A stretch of 64,000 nt of DNA from Rhynchopus euleeides (GCA_963210315.1 OY723317.1:682001-746000); one strand, 5' to 3'; positions 1-10,845 are shown, counted from the stretch's first letter. The notes: generated from the letters alone by a model not told the origin. A program made the numbers and translations.

Positions 1-2985
1 TGCTCTTCCGCTCCTCCTTCAGGCGCCTCTTCTCCTCCCTCCGGATGTCGCTCGCCTCCTTCCTCTCGTAAGGCTTCACCTGCAGTGGTGGTGGTGGGCA
101 ATGCGGGCGGTGCAAAAGGCAAGTCTCTCTCTCCCCCCATGATCCCTCCCCAGCACGTGAATCCTTTTATAATAGTGTAGACACACCGGGCACTTGCTCT
201 TGATGCGATCACCACTGCCAAACACACATAATCAACTCAATCCATATCCCGAGCAGGTGGGGGTGACCGAACCGTCTACAATAGACCTGACTGTGAAGTT
301 CATGAGAATCTGGGCGGCATTACCACACAGATTTCTTGACGCATTTCTGCACAAGATGCCCTTCTCATGAGTCATGTGGCAACATACCGTGGGCAGCGCC
401 TCCTTCACAGGCGCGGTGAGGTCGACGTCCAGCTCGTTCCAAACAGAGTCGCGTGCCTCCACCGGCGACTTGGCCGCCTTGCGCGACTTCCTCTTCTTCT
501 TGTCATCATCCTCAACGAACCCATCAGGCGCGTCGTCATCCAGCGCCATCTGGTGGCGCTTCTTCTTACCCTTCTCACGCCTCTTCTCCTTGAAGCCCTT
601 GGTACCCAGGTTGAAGTCGTCGAACCCGCCCGACTTGCTCTCCACCACCAGCTCCTCCACCGGCGGCAGGTCGCTGCCCTCCGGGGTACGCAGCAGCTCG
701 CCGCCGGACGGCAGGTAGTGGGGGTTGTTCTTACGTGCCTCCTCGGCGGCAGCACGCTCCTTCTCCGCCATCTTGGACGACTTCTTATCCTTCGCCTTGC
801 GGCGGCGCTTGGCATCGGAGTCGTCAGAGTCTGTGCTCTCCTGCTCCGAGGAGGAGAGGGTGTCGTCAGACTCGTTGTCGCTGTCAGCATAGGGGTTGCT
901 CAGGATAGGCTCGTCGATGTCGGACAGGTCATCGATGTGCTGCTGCGCACCCGCCTTGACAGGGCGGAGCTCCTCATGGAAGACGAGGCTGAGCTTCGGG
1001 CAGTCTTCCTCGCTCCCGCTGTCCACAGTGATCATCTCCTGGTGGAGCTCCACCAGCGCCTTCACCGTCGCGGCATGCTCGTGCACATCCACGTCAGGCG
1101 AGGTGAGGAACATGTCGATGCCCGCAGTCTCCTCCTCCTCCCCGTCCTGCCCCTTCGCCTTCTTCGCCTTCTTCGGCTTCTCCGTGCTCTCGTCGCTGTC
1201 GCTCTCCTCGTCCTCCTCTTCCTCTTCCTCCTCTTCCTCGCCCCCGGCCCGCTTCGGCGGGAGGATCTCGTCGGTGATCTGCTGCAGCGTCGTCGGGTCG
1301 TCGGGCAGCTCCCAGTCGCGCGACTCCTCCGTCTCGCTCTCGTCGTCGCGGTCCTCCTTCACCAGGCGCGTCTCGTGGTACTCCGTGGGGCTGGCGACGT
1401 AGGAGTACAGCTTGAGGCACGCCTGCAGGGCAGTGGCCTGCACGTCGGTCGGCGCGGATGTCATGCGCTTCTTCATCAGGCTCGTCACCACGCTGTGCTT
1501 GTTCGGGACATACTCGGGGTATTCCGAGGCAAGGTAGTTCGCAGCCTTCAGCACGCGCGACAGGGTGGACTTCGGGTCCTCGGCACTCTGGTACACCATG
1601 GGGTTGCAGAGGAGCGCGGCGACGCATTTAATCCCGAAGGGGCGCACGTCGCGCACACGGATGATCACGTTGAGGAACTCCTCCTCAAGGAGATCGCCAT
1701 GCTCGAAGTGCTGGATGTTGCTCTGCGTGAGGTCCATCAGGACGCGGAGGTACCACTCGAAGTTGGTGACGAATGCGTACTGCTGCTGGCGGCACATGTC
1801 GACGACGTGCTTCACGATGATGTTGCGGAACTCGTCGTCGTCGCGCAGCACCATCTGCTCCTGCATCTTCGCCACAACGGAGTGGAGGTTGCGCTTCGAC
1901 ACGAGGCCCACGACGAGGGTCAGCGCCTTCACCCTGATCGCCACATCCTCATCCCCGAGGCAGTCGATGATCATGTCCTTCGCGTTGGACAGCAGCTGCG
2001 GGCTGTTCCGCATCACCATGGCCAGCCCCTTCAGGCCGAGGTACTTCAGGTTCTGGTCGGGGTCCTGCACAAACTGCTTCAGCTTGTCCACAGCGAGAGC
2101 CATGATATCCGAATCGGGCTTCGAGTTGCTCGCCACCGTCAGAAGGCACTCGTAGAGGAGGGACTTCGCGGGTGTCTTGTTGATGCACTGGCTGAGGGGC
2201 TCCGACAGCTTCTTCGGCAGGCGCGGCTCCTCAGGAGCGAGGGACCCGAACACCTTCACGATTTTAATCAGGGTCCAGTTGTTCTGCAGGTTGGAGAACA
2301 GCTTGAAGAACACGGGGGCCATCCCGAGGTAGTTCTTCGGGTTCTTCCGCGCCAGCTCGCAGATGACATTCACGGCAGCCGCGGTGACGGACGGGTCGGG
2401 GTCATCCAGCTTCTCCTTGATCCTCGGGAAGCAGGGGCGGAGCGCAGCGGGGTACTGCAGGAAGATCTTAAACAGCGTCAGAAGCGTCTTCTTCTTGACA
2501 TAGGGCCTCTGCGACTGCAGCAAGTTGGCCACCTCGGAGACGAGGATCTCCGCCAGCTCAGGCGTGCAGATGTTGCTGAGGCAGCTGAGGGCAAGGCCCT
2601 GCTCCCACTGGCTGGAGCTCTTGAGGGCGTTGCGGAGCAGGTTGGGGATCATCTGCACCATCTCGACCTTCTCGTGGAAGCTCTGTGCGCATGCCAGGAA
2701 GCCGATGCGCTTGTGGAGGAAGTCCTCGGAGCTCATCACCTCGACAATCGTGAAGGAGCCGTACTCCATGTTGTAGCCAATCATGTGGAGGTACGTCATC
2801 TTCTGCACCGCAATCACCTTCACCGCAACATCGCGGTGCCGCAGCTCCTCCTTGATCTCCTGCAGAGACTTCTGGATGTAGTCCTGCTCATTCTTCTTGT
2901 GCTTCCGGATGCCCTTCACAAGCTCCGGGAGGCTCTTCTGGAACAGCTGTGTCTTGGCAGACTTGCCCTTCTCTTGGAGCGTCAT
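1..2985 (-). CDS. AP3D1: AP-3 complex delta subunit (delta-adaptin), 3' end off the left edge
   Basis: Large subunit of the AP-3 adaptor, which sorts cargo from endosomes or Golgi towards lysosome-like organelles. Exon 1 is 2985..388 (866 codons). The intron is 387..80 (308 bp, GTATGT...GCAG, phase 0). Exon 2 runs from 79 past the edge and encodes a charged helix beginning VKPYERKEASDIRREEK. Residues about 15-560 are the adaptin N-terminal HEAT/ARM solenoid, with recognisable family stretches such as ELVKGIRKHK, SQRPYVKKKTLLTLFKIF, DPDPSVTAAAVNVICELARK and NPKNYLGMAPVFFKLF. Acidic and Lys-rich hinge segments follow (for example near residues 578-610). The start is the first ATG of the block, 14 nt after a TACAG acceptor-like site. 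The unspliced ORF would add an unrelated 51-residue tail (VCCHMTHEKG...), which is intron read-through. Family assignment is strong; the ear region is outside the window. Confidence 0.93.
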
Positions 2986-3332
2986 GGTGGCAGGTCTGTA
3001 GGCACGGCGTGTGATGTGTGTGTTTCCGTGGGGAGAGGGGAGGGGGTATCCCTTTTGCTTCCCGAACTACCCACACACACACACAGATCCCCCGTAGGGC
3101 TTGGGGGGGTGGTGGTGCTCGCCCTGGTGTGGAGCGAACTGTGTGGGTGGGTGGGTGGGTGGTGTGTTGTGGTCAGTGCTGCTGTTGTACTGCAGGGTAC
3201 AGTGCGAGGGGGTGGGAGTGGGGGGGGAGGGGAGGGGAGGGAGGGGGGGGACGGCGGTGCGTCTCGAGCTGACAGTTCATGTTCTGAGCTTGATCATCAA
3301 GCTATGGGGCATGCATAGCACACATAGCAAGT
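2986..3332. other. Intergenic, low complexity
   Basis: Spacer between AP-3 delta and the first eL43 gene. It contains G-rich runs (about 3224-3250), ACACAC stretches near 3070 and GTGGGTGG repeats near 3150. I see no gene, RNA or clear signal. Confidence 0.6.
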
Positions 3333-3751
3333 CTACTTGTCCTGCAGCTCACGCAGACGACGGATCGTCGACTTCACCGTCGCGCTGTTCACCGTGTGCA
3401 GCGACCAGGCACCCCCCGCGAAGGTCACCTGGCACGGGCCGTTGCACTTCCAGATCCCGACAGCCTTACGCTTGATCGAGAACTTCCCGCACTGCGCGCA
3501 GAAGTGCTTGGAGTGCTGCGAGATCTCAATCTTCTTCACGCGCTTACGCAGGTTGGCACCGTACCTGAGGGAAAAGAGAGAGAGGGGTGGTGGGAATGTG
3601 TTGCGTTGAGGCACTGTGCTGTGTGCTGGCCCCTGCCAGCCTGTGGCTGCTTGGGCAACAGAACTCAGAAATGTGGCACGGGACAAGCACTGCTAACATA
3701 CCTGGTACCGAACTTACCGGTGATCCCGACCTTGACAGTCCTCTTACCCAT
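3333..3751 (-). CDS. RPL37A: 60S ribosomal protein eL43 (L37A), copy A
   Basis: Small zinc-binding protein of the large cytosolic ribosomal subunit. Exon 1 is 3751..3702 (ATG to ACC AG), the intron is 3701..3565 (137 bp, GTATGTT...CTCAG) and exon 2 is 3564..3333 (TAA-type stop). The spliced product is 93 aa, starts [20 protein letters not shown] and ends RRLRELQDK, which is full length for the family. The zinc-ribbon pairs are C-x2-C in HFCAQCGKF and a second Cys group in [10 protein letters not shown]. The first exon is only 50 nt and was found by its perfect junction and family sequence. An almost identical second copy lies at 4528-4937. Confidence 0.95.
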
Positions 3752-4527
3752 CTTGTGTGTGTGGTTTGTCTGCTGCCCCTGGAGCGTGTGTGGGTGGCAT
3801 GAGTGTCGGGGGGGGGAGGGCCTGGGGGATGAGTTGAGCAACAACACAAAAGACAACGCAGCGGATCCGACACTGCAGAGAACCCAGAGGAATACCCCCC
3901 CCCTCCCTTCCGCTGTTTTGTGCTATCCGCTTGGTTATGATTTCCCCCCCCCCAAGAACTCTTCCACAAGCTTGTTTGGCACTTTGCGTCAAAAAAAACC
4001 CCCCCTGGCGACCACTGCTCTGCTAACACAATGCAAAACAATCAGGAACACGCTACGGGAGGGGAGGGGAGGGGAGGGGGGCGAGGACTAGCGGGAAGGG
4101 AGGGGGGCGGGAGACGTGGGGTGGTGGGACACCCCCACCCCTCTTCCCTCTTCGGGCCACGCGAAACGTTTTTTTTCCTGCCTCACGACCCCTTCTGTCC
4201 ACCCCACAGAGGCTGCTCAAGGCTAGGGCCCCCTATTCCGTACATCCTCATGGCCAGCCACTGGAGAGGGCAAATTCTCCGTGCGCAGATGGGACGACGG
4301 AACGCATGATGCCGTGGTTTGCCACGGCACATGCACCCCTGACACTCCAAACGATTGATGATCTGGCGGGTACCTTGGTAACCCCCTAACGCCGGGGGGT
4401 TTAGTCTACGCACGTGGGCTGCATGCAGCACGGAGGAACGGGCGCCGCGCTCGCCCCGTCTCGCCCATGCCTGCCTGCCCACTGCGGCCCCGCCCCGCAG
4501 TTTGTCACAACATGTGTGACCCACTCA
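3752..4527. other. Intergenic between the two eL43 copies
   Basis: Contains C- and G-runs, a GGGGA-rich block (about 4060-4110) and the short palindrome CCCCTAACGCCGGGGG near 4382. No coding region or RNA gene is supportable. Confidence 0.55.
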
Positions 4528-4937
4528 CTACTTGTCCTGCAGCTCACGCAGACGACGGATCGTCGACTTCACCGTCGCGCTGTTCACCGTGTGCAGCGAC
4601 CAGGCACCCCCCGCGTAGGTCACCTGGCACGGGCCGTTGCACTTCCAGATCCCGACGGCCTTACGCTTGATCGAGAACTTCCCGCACTGCGCGCAGAAGT
4701 GCTTGGAGTGCTGCGAGATCTCAATCTTCTTCACGCGCTTACGCAGGTTGGCACCGTACCTGAGTGAAAAGAGAGAGAGGGGTGGCGGGAATGTGTTGCG
4801 TTGTGTTGTGTGGCAAAGAAAAGCGGCTGACTGTGTGCCCAGCAGCAAAAGGTGAGTGGCATGGCATGGCATGGCATGGCAACATACCTGGTACCGAACT
4901 TCCCGGTGATCCCGACCTTGACAGTCCTCTTGCCCAT
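4528..4937 (-). CDS. RPL37A: 60S ribosomal protein eL43 (L37A), copy B
   Basis: Tandem paralogue of the gene at 3333-3751. Exon 1 is 4937..4888, the intron is 4887..4760 (128 bp, GTATGTT...ACTCAG, same position and phase 2) and exon 2 is 4759..4528. The 93-aa product matches copy A except VTY for VTF before AGGAWSLHT, plus a silent change or two. The 3' part of the introns is also nearly identical (AAAAGAGAGAGAGGGGTGG on the plus strand), whereas the middles differ. This fits a recent duplication with conversion, or selection, confined mainly to exon 2 and its acceptor. Confidence 0.95.
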
Positions 4938-5994
4938 TGTTGTGTTTTAAGGAGTGTCGCGGGCCTGCAGCAGGTGGTGGTGTGTACGGCAAGTGGGAGG
5001 GTGTGTCGCGACCCCCGGCAACATAACACAATAGGGGGATGGGGGGGGAGAGGGGGGTGGGGAGGACTGTGCCTGTGCAATCGAAGTTTGCAGCGCATCC
5101 AGTGTTGTGCCCGAATGCTGTTCCGCGCGGTGCAGCCTAGCCCTAGCCTATACCCACCCACCCACCCGACCCTCCCGCAACACCAACACCAGGCAGTGTT
5201 GGCGAAACGGTCTGCTTTCGACGGCGAGGTTCTCTTTGTTCTCTGTTTCTTTTGCCTTCTGTCTCTCTCTCTCTATGGTACCCACTCAACCTTCAACATC
5301 AGCGACACCCACCCACCCATCCACCCTCCCTCCATCCCTCACCCCCGGGGGAAGGCCAGAAAGAGCGGCACGAGGGCAGCACCCCCGGGTGAGGATAGTG
5401 TCGAAGTGGACCAACCCCGTCATCATCATCTCTCTCTCTCTCTCTCTCTCTCAGGTACCATGGCAGCGTGCCGCTCTGGCGTGCGCCAGAGCGGCACAAA
5501 ATAGGTCCCAAAGCTCTCAGTAATCGCATCCATCCTCTTCTTCTTCTACTGAGGGGACCTTTGGAGCCTATTTTTGGTGCCACTATAGATGCCTTGCTCC
5601 TGAGGCACGCCGCATCCCGTTGCCGACACACATACGTTGAAACAAAATTTTTTGCGCGCAATGGGTGTAGAAGAAGCCACCACCACAACAACCACACACC
5701 CCCCCACACCTTCAGAGCAGACAGACACACCTCTCGCCTCTCTTTGCATTGTTCGATACACACTGCAAATCATATCCCCCTCTCCCCCCCCACCCCCCTC
5801 TCTGCAGCAGTGCAACAAACACACAAGAGGAGGCACACACTACCCCCCCTCCCCCCCCACCCCCGCCTCACAAAATAACTTGGCTATCACACACAATATG
5901 GCCCCCACCCACACCCCACCACCACCACCACCACCACCACCGGCTCTCCGCCTTCCGATTCTTCACCCCTCCGCTGTGACTCCGCATGACTCCG
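4938..5994. other. Intergenic, microsatellites and one perfect hairpin
   Basis: Holds a CT microsatellite (about 5431-5453), CACCACC tracts (about 5925-5941) and a 30-bp palindrome at 5468-5497, with 14-bp arms GTGCCGCTCTGGCG and CGCCAGAGCGGCAC around a 2-nt loop. No gene is visible. Confidence 0.6.
5468..5497. repeat. Perfect 14-bp-arm palindrome
   Basis: GTGCCGCTCTGGCG, TG loop, CGCCAGAGCGGCAC. It lies shortly after a CT microsatellite. It has no T-run and no known role. It could be an intergenic hairpin or the remains of an inverted-repeat element. Confidence 0.7.
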
Positions 5995-8900
5995 TCACAC
6001 TGAAACAGCCAGGGCTGGGCTGCCTTCTCCTGGAGGGCGTTTGTAGAGGGTACCTTCGGTAATCCGCTGCCTCTTAGGGCGTGACGGGGAGTCTTGGGAG
6101 GCGGTGGGCGAGTACGACGACTGCTTCACCTCCAGCGGGCGGCGCCCCGGGTAGAGGATGTAGTGCTGGCAGGCGTAGATGATGTTGAAGAGGATCACCT
6201 CGCAGCAGAGGGCGAATTTCGGGACGTTCAGCGTGATCATGAGAGACCACTTGTGGCGGATGATCCCGTCGAAGAACATCTGAACCATAAGGAGCACCGC
6301 CCCTCCGAAGTCAAGCCACACCGCAGCGATGCTGTATCCTTCGGTGCTCTTGCGGACGTAGTTCAGCCTCACTTGGGGCATATATTTCACCACAGCACAC
6401 GCGAGGTGGACTTTCCCCAGCGCGCTCACGACATCAGGTGTCCTCTCTCCCAGGCGCGTGTCAACTGCGATTTTCGCACAGAGGAGGACAAGCCCCGTGC
6501 AGTAGAGCTTGGCAAACGTTGTGAACCCCTGGCTCCCAAACCTGTGGAGCTGCCCGCAGAGGTACAGCACTATCAGGTATGACGTTGTGCTGTAGGCGAT
6601 GTCCTGGATGAAGATCGGGACGCCCAGCTCGTCGTGGATGTAGAAGTAGATGCAGAAGACGTTCCAACCCAGGAGGCCCACCACGTTGTACAGCACCATG
6701 TCGGGGCTGATCCCCGCTGTGGAGCGGGCCTTCTCGGTGCTCCAGGCGAGGGTGGCCATAGAGCCTGTCCACAGCACAGAGCAGACCCAGCCAACCGTGT
6801 TGGAAACAGCCAGGACAAGCCCCGTGTTCTTAAAGAGGAGGTAGAGGTTCCCAGGGATAACACTCACGGTGGCCTTTGTGATGGACTCCCCGTATTGATC
6901 CTTAACGGTGAGCTCAAACGACCCGGCGGCTGAGGTGTGGTCCAGCAGGCAGACCAGCTGGTGCTTCGAGGTGCTGGTGACCCAGCACTCCGGAGGCCCG
7001 TTCGTCCCGCCCTCCCCCCCGGCCCGCATGCTGACCTTCGGGGTGTTTGCGAAGTTGAACCCCGCGATGGTGATCAGGGTGCCCGACTGGCACCCCTGGA
7101 GCCCCTTCGTCATGTTCCCCTCGAGGCACTGCCCGCCCTTCCGATACGCCAGGTGCGCGATCACCGGGAGAGGGATCAGCTCCACCCCGGGGAAGTCCCT
7201 GTCATCCACCTTGGCCAGACGAGCATGCCCTCCGAGCGACGACACCAACGGGAAAAAATTCCCACTCTGAAAGGTGTGCATCAGCCTGCATTTTATCACC
7301 GTTGCGGACTGCGTCACGATATGGCACGGCGCGGTGATGGGCACGGCAGCCGGCACAGTCACATTCCGCCTGGCGGGTGACGGGGTGCCCCCCGCCGGCA
7401 GCGGCTCTGCCGCTGCCTGCTGCGGCGCAGCCTCCTCCGCTGGGTCCGCATTCGTCAGGGTGAACAGCACCGGGGAGTGCACTTTGTAGAAATTCCTGCC
7501 GTGCAGCTCCACCTCCGCACCATGCACGCACACCAGGCTCTGCACTGTGGTCTCCTCCTCCTCCTCGTCCGCATCGTCTTGGTTGTTGTATTCGTCATCG
7601 CTTGCGTCGGTTCTCCGCCGGGCGTGCGCCTTCGACTTCACCGGGTTGCGCATCCCCCTCACAGTGCACCGCTCCGCGTTGGTAATCCGCTTCAGCACCG
7701 GGAGGGGGACGAGCTCGATGTGGGTGCTGTGGGATGCATCCCCGCCAAGGCTCTGCAGGCGCAGCTCATATTCCGTGCCGTAGGCATAGCGGTGCCGCAT
7801 CGCCACAGAGAGGGTGTTCCTGTCCACCACCGTGAGGTGCATCTCGTGCTCCTTCAGATAGCTGTTGTCGTGCTTGTTGCGGATCACGATGTTGATCCCC
7901 AGATCCGCGTCGAACCCGGCCCCGTGCACCAGGAGGGTGTCCTCGTTCTTGCAGATGATGCGGGAGACAGGGTGTTCGTCATCCGGAGGCGGTGTCGTCA
8001 CATTCCCGGCATGTTGCGCCTTTGCGGTGGCATTTGAACCCAAATGTAAACCCAGCATCTCCCCCAAAGCTGACCCAAGCGATGCGTTTCCACCACCGGC
8101 TGCAGCATGCGGTGTGTCCGGCGCGGAGATGCTGCTGGTGCAACCCTTCAGGGAGGAGATGTGCGGCTTCGCCACAACCTGCACCGATGCGTTCTTCGTG
8201 GCATGCCCGCCCGGCGTGGTGATGGTGACGTCGTAGAGCCCGAAGTGCTGCGGCTGCACCTCCATCACACACGTCAGCATAGTCGGCATCACCTGCGACA
8301 CGACGCACACCGGAGGCGGCCCCACCGATGCCGTCACATTCCCATCCGACGCCGGGGAGAGCTCGACAGTGGTCCGATTCCCCTCGGGGTCAAACCCACT
8401 CCCTGACACCGAGAGGAGGGTTCCATGCCGGAGGAAGCAGGTCTTCATTATCACCTTCGCCTCCCGGGTGTTGACACAGCCGTACAGCGAGCTGACGACG
8501 GGGCTGGGAACCAGGGTTACAACGGGGTGCTGCGATATCCCCGCGGGGACCGTGTCGAGGAAGCCAGTCACATCCTCTGAGGTGGGCGGGTTCTTCGGGG
8601 AGGCAGCACCTCCGACGCGCCATCTGGAGAGGGGGAGGGATATGCCCCACCTGGTTTTGACGTAGACAGCGTAGAGCGGAATGCCCTCCTGGGGGAGGTC
8701 GGAGTAACCGAGGGTGCAGGAGAGGTGCGTCGCGTTCGTCACGGAGGCATCCACGAGGCAGGTCGAGTTGAGCGGGCGGGCCCCAGAGGAGCCTGCCGCC
8801 TTCGACCCCCGGTGCGGCCTCAGCATCTGGGCACCCCCGCTCTCCGCTTCGGAGAAGAGGGAAAACCCAGGGGCTGGGGCAGAGAGGGGCACCAACACCA

Positions 8901-10845
8901 CAGAGGGCACCCCGAGGAACCCAGACCCCTGCAGGGTGATCACATCCCCGGAGCGGCAGCGGGGTGGGGTGGTGGGTGAGGGGGTGGTGGCGGTTGCAGC
9001 CCCTACCTCCACACCCCCGCACAGAGCAGACCCCGGGGTGACAACCGGGGGCCCGTGCAGCGTGACGCGCACCGACTCCGCAGCCCGGACACCCCCGCTC
9101 TCGATTCGGATCTCGAGCTCCTCCGTGACAGTCCCCTCGGGGCAGGACAGGGCGCACCACACGACGCTCTGCTCCGCCAGCCCCCCGCGGGTGAGCCGCG
9201 GGAGCAAAACCCTGTAGAGGTGGCAGCTGCAGTTGGTGGTGTGCTGCAGGGCTGGGACAGGCGTCTCGCCTCCCCCCACAGCCCCCGGGGGAGGCGGAGG
9301 GGGGATGCCGGTGACGGAGACGCGGATTTTTCGGGTCGGTTTTCCGGAGGAGCGTGGGCCGAGGGTGAAACCGAACCCTGCGCCTGAGAGGCTGATCAGC
9401 GTGTTGTTGGCACACCCGGTGAGGGAGAGGGTCCCGTTCCCCGCAGCGCACCCCCCCGGGGTGCTGAAAGACGCAGCGCGGATCTCGGGGAAGGGGGCGA
9501 GGAAAAGGGAGGCGGACTCCTCGCTGTCCCCAGCGGAGGTGACGACCGATAGAGAGTACTCCCCAGGGGCCTGGGTGAGGGTTGCTGGAGAGGCTGCTGC
9601 TGCTGCCGCGTCGCCCGCAGCAGCAGCAGCACCGCCGCCACCCCAACCCCCCTCCACCGAAAAGACGCACGAAATCTGCGAAAAGCTCTCGTGTGTTATG
9701 GCACAACCCGCCTGCCCCTGCCTCCCGCTCGCCAGCACTTCCGTATCCCCTCCGCCCGACCCGCTCCCGTTCCCCCCGGAGCGGAGGAACGCCCCGGAGA
9801 GCACAACCTCTGTCCCATTCCGGCAGTCCTCAAGCCGGAGGGTCCCGTCCCCCGCCGCACAACCCCCGTTGCTCCCACCGGCTGTGCTGTGGAGCTGCAG
9901 GATAACCGGGGGGTCCATGAGGGAGAACGCCGCGGAAAGAGGTGTCGATCTCTGGATGCCTGTGAGGGCGATGCCCATCAGGGGGGGCTCCCGGGGGACG
10001 CAGGCAGCCTGGGAGTAGTTCGCGGGGGAGAGGGTGACGCGGCAGGCGATGAGGAGCGCGGTTCGCCGCACGATGGTGCACCACCCGGATCGGAGGGGGC
10101 ATTGGGTGGGGTGGGATGCGACATCTCGGAGCTGCTGGTTGAGAGACACGCTCCGGACAAGCTGCAGGCCTGTCCCCCGGAGGGTCAGGAGTGCCCCAGG
10201 CATGCAAGAGACATCCCCGGGAGCCAGCACGGAGCATCTCTGCCTGTCGTGCCGGATTGTTGTGACTGCTGCCTCCGTCACAACCCCGACGGTAACATCG
10301 GGGTCGCTTTTCCCCCCGAGGAGGAAGTGAAAAACGGTCGACTCATCTGAGGTGTCGATATCGGAGAGAACGCAGAGGAGGACCCCATCCCCTCTGGAGA
10401 GGATGCGGCAGCTCCCCGTTGCAGGTTCCTCCGGGTTGGCCGGTTGGAGGTGGAGCGAGCCTTCGGACATGGAGGCCCCGCTGAGCGCGGCGTTGCCTTG
10501 GAGGCGCAGCGTGCCCCCCGGGATGCAGCCCGTGACGGATGCGGTCCCATTCCCCGCGGCGCAGGTCTGGTTGCTGTAGAATATCCGCGAGATGGAGGCG
10601 CGGGGTGCCTGGGCCGGCGCCCCCCCACCCCCCGGCTTGTCCCCCCCGCCAGCGCAGGGGCAGGGCGCGGTAGACAGAAGGAGGGCCAAGCTGAGAAGAA
10701 CCACCCGGGCCGATAGCAGAGGCGTTGCAAAACACGCCCTCCGGGTGCTGCAGGGCCTGGCAGGGCCAGGTCGTCGGGGGGGTGCTGATCGCGGTCGGCG
10801 AGCCGACGAGACCCCACGACATGAGGAGGGCTGGGAATCACCCAT
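5995..10845 (-). CDS. IPT/TIG-repeat ectodomain fused to a cystinosin-type PQ-loop membrane domain
   Basis: Single-exon protein of 1616 aa if it starts at 10845 (MGDSQPSS). A hydrophobic segment at residues 47-62 (VVLLSLALLL) acts as signal peptide or anchor. Residues about 75-1330 are a luminal or extracellular array of roughly nine IPT/TIG-like units, each announced by a Cys motif such as CAAGNGTASVTGC, CAAGDGTLRLEDC or CAAGNGTLSLTGC followed by G(A/S)GF, with many NxT/S glycosylation sites. Residues about 1340-1570 form a multi-span membrane region. It carries the cystinosin signature KYMPQVRLNYVRKSTEGYSI...WLDFGGAVLLMVQMF, the end of the family domain, and HYILYPGRRP. The first PQ loop lacks the PQ pair. 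The Ser/Pro-rich tail has no visible GYDQL-type lysosomal signal. An in-frame ATG at 11196 would add 117 low-complexity residues; I prefer 10845. Known cystinosin exports cystine from lysosomes; substrate and location here are inferred. Confidence 0.85.
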   Translation of the reverse strand: MGDSQPSSCRGVSSARRPRSAPPRRPGPARPCSTRRACFATPLLSARVVLLSLALLLSTAPCPCAGGGDKPGGGGAPAQAPRASISRIFYSNQTCAAGNGTASVTGCIPGGTLRLQGNAALSGASMSEGSLHLQPANPEEPATGSCRILSRGDGVLLCVLSDIDTSDESTVFHFLLGGKSDPDVTVGVVTEAAVTTIRHDRQRCSVLAPGDVSCMPGALLTLRGTGLQLVRSVSLNQQLRDVASHPTQCPLRSGWCTIVRRTALLIACRVTLSPANYSQAACVPREPPLMGIALTGIQRSTPLSAAFSLMDPPVILQLHSTAGGSNGGCAAGDGTLRLEDCRNGTEVVLSGAFLRSGGNGSGSGGGDTEVLASGRQGQAGCAITHESFSQISCVFSVEGGWGGGGAAAAAGDAAAAAASPATLTQAPGEYSLSVVTSAGDSEESASLFLAPFPEIRAASFSTPGGCAAGNGTLSLTGCANNTLISLSGAGFGFTLGPRSSGKPTRKIRVSVTGIPPPPPPGAVGGGETPVPALQHTTNCSCHLYRVLLPRLTRGGLAEQSVVWCALSCPEGTVTEELEIRIESGGVRAAESVRVTLHGPPVVTPGSALCGGVEVGAATATTPSPTTPPRCRSGDVITLQGSGFLGVPSVVLVPLSAPAPGFSLFSEAESGGAQMLRPHRGSKAAGSSGARPLNSTCLVDASVTNATHLSCTLGYSDLPQEGIPLYAVYVKTRWGISLPLSRWRVGGAASPKNPPTSEDVTGFLDTVPAGISQHPVVTLVPSPVVSSLYGCVNTREAKVIMKTCFLRHGTLLSVSGSGFDPEGNRTTVELSPASDGNVTASVGPPPVCVVSQVMPTMLTCVMEVQPQHFGLYDVTITTPGGHATKNASVQVVAKPHISSLKGCTSSISAPDTPHAAAGGGNASLGSALGEMLGLHLGSNATAKAQHAGNVTTPPPDDEHPVSRIICKNEDTLLVHGAGFDADLGINIVIRNKHDNSYLKEHEMHLTVVDRNTLSVAMRHRYAYGTEYELRLQSLGGDASHSTHIELVPLPVLKRITNAERCTVRGMRNPVKSKAHARRRTDASDDEYNNQDDADEEEEETTVQSLVCVHGAEVELHGRNFYKVHSPVLFTLTNADPAEEAAPQQAAAEPLPAGGTPSPARRNVTVPAAVPITAPCHIVTQSATVIKCRLMHTFQSGNFFPLVSSLGGHARLAKVDDRDFPGVELIPLPVIAHLAYRKGGQCLEGNMTKGLQGCQSGTLITIAGFNFANTPKVSMRAGGEGGTNGPPECWVTSTSKHQLVCLLDHTSAAGSFELTVKDQYGESITKATVSVIPGNLYLLFKNTGLVLAVSNTVGWVCSVLWTGSMATLAWSTEKARSTAGISPDMVLYNVVGLLGWNVFCIYFYIHDELGVPIFIQDIAYSTTSYLIVLYLCGQLHRFGSQGFTTFAKLYCTGLVLLCAKIAVDTRLGERTPDVVSALGKVHLACAVVKYMPQVRLNYVRKSTEGYSIAAVWLDFGGAVLLMVQMFFDGIIRHKWSLMITLNVPKFALCCEVILFNIIYACQHYILYPGRRPLEVKQSSYSPTASQDSPSRPKRQRITEGTLYKRPPGEGSPALAVSV

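Noticed and set aside
367..3318. Plus-strand ORF of 983 codons opposite AP-3 delta
   Set aside because: Antisense shadow of a GC-rich gene; Leu/Arg/His-biased translation without domains, while the minus strand matches a known family.
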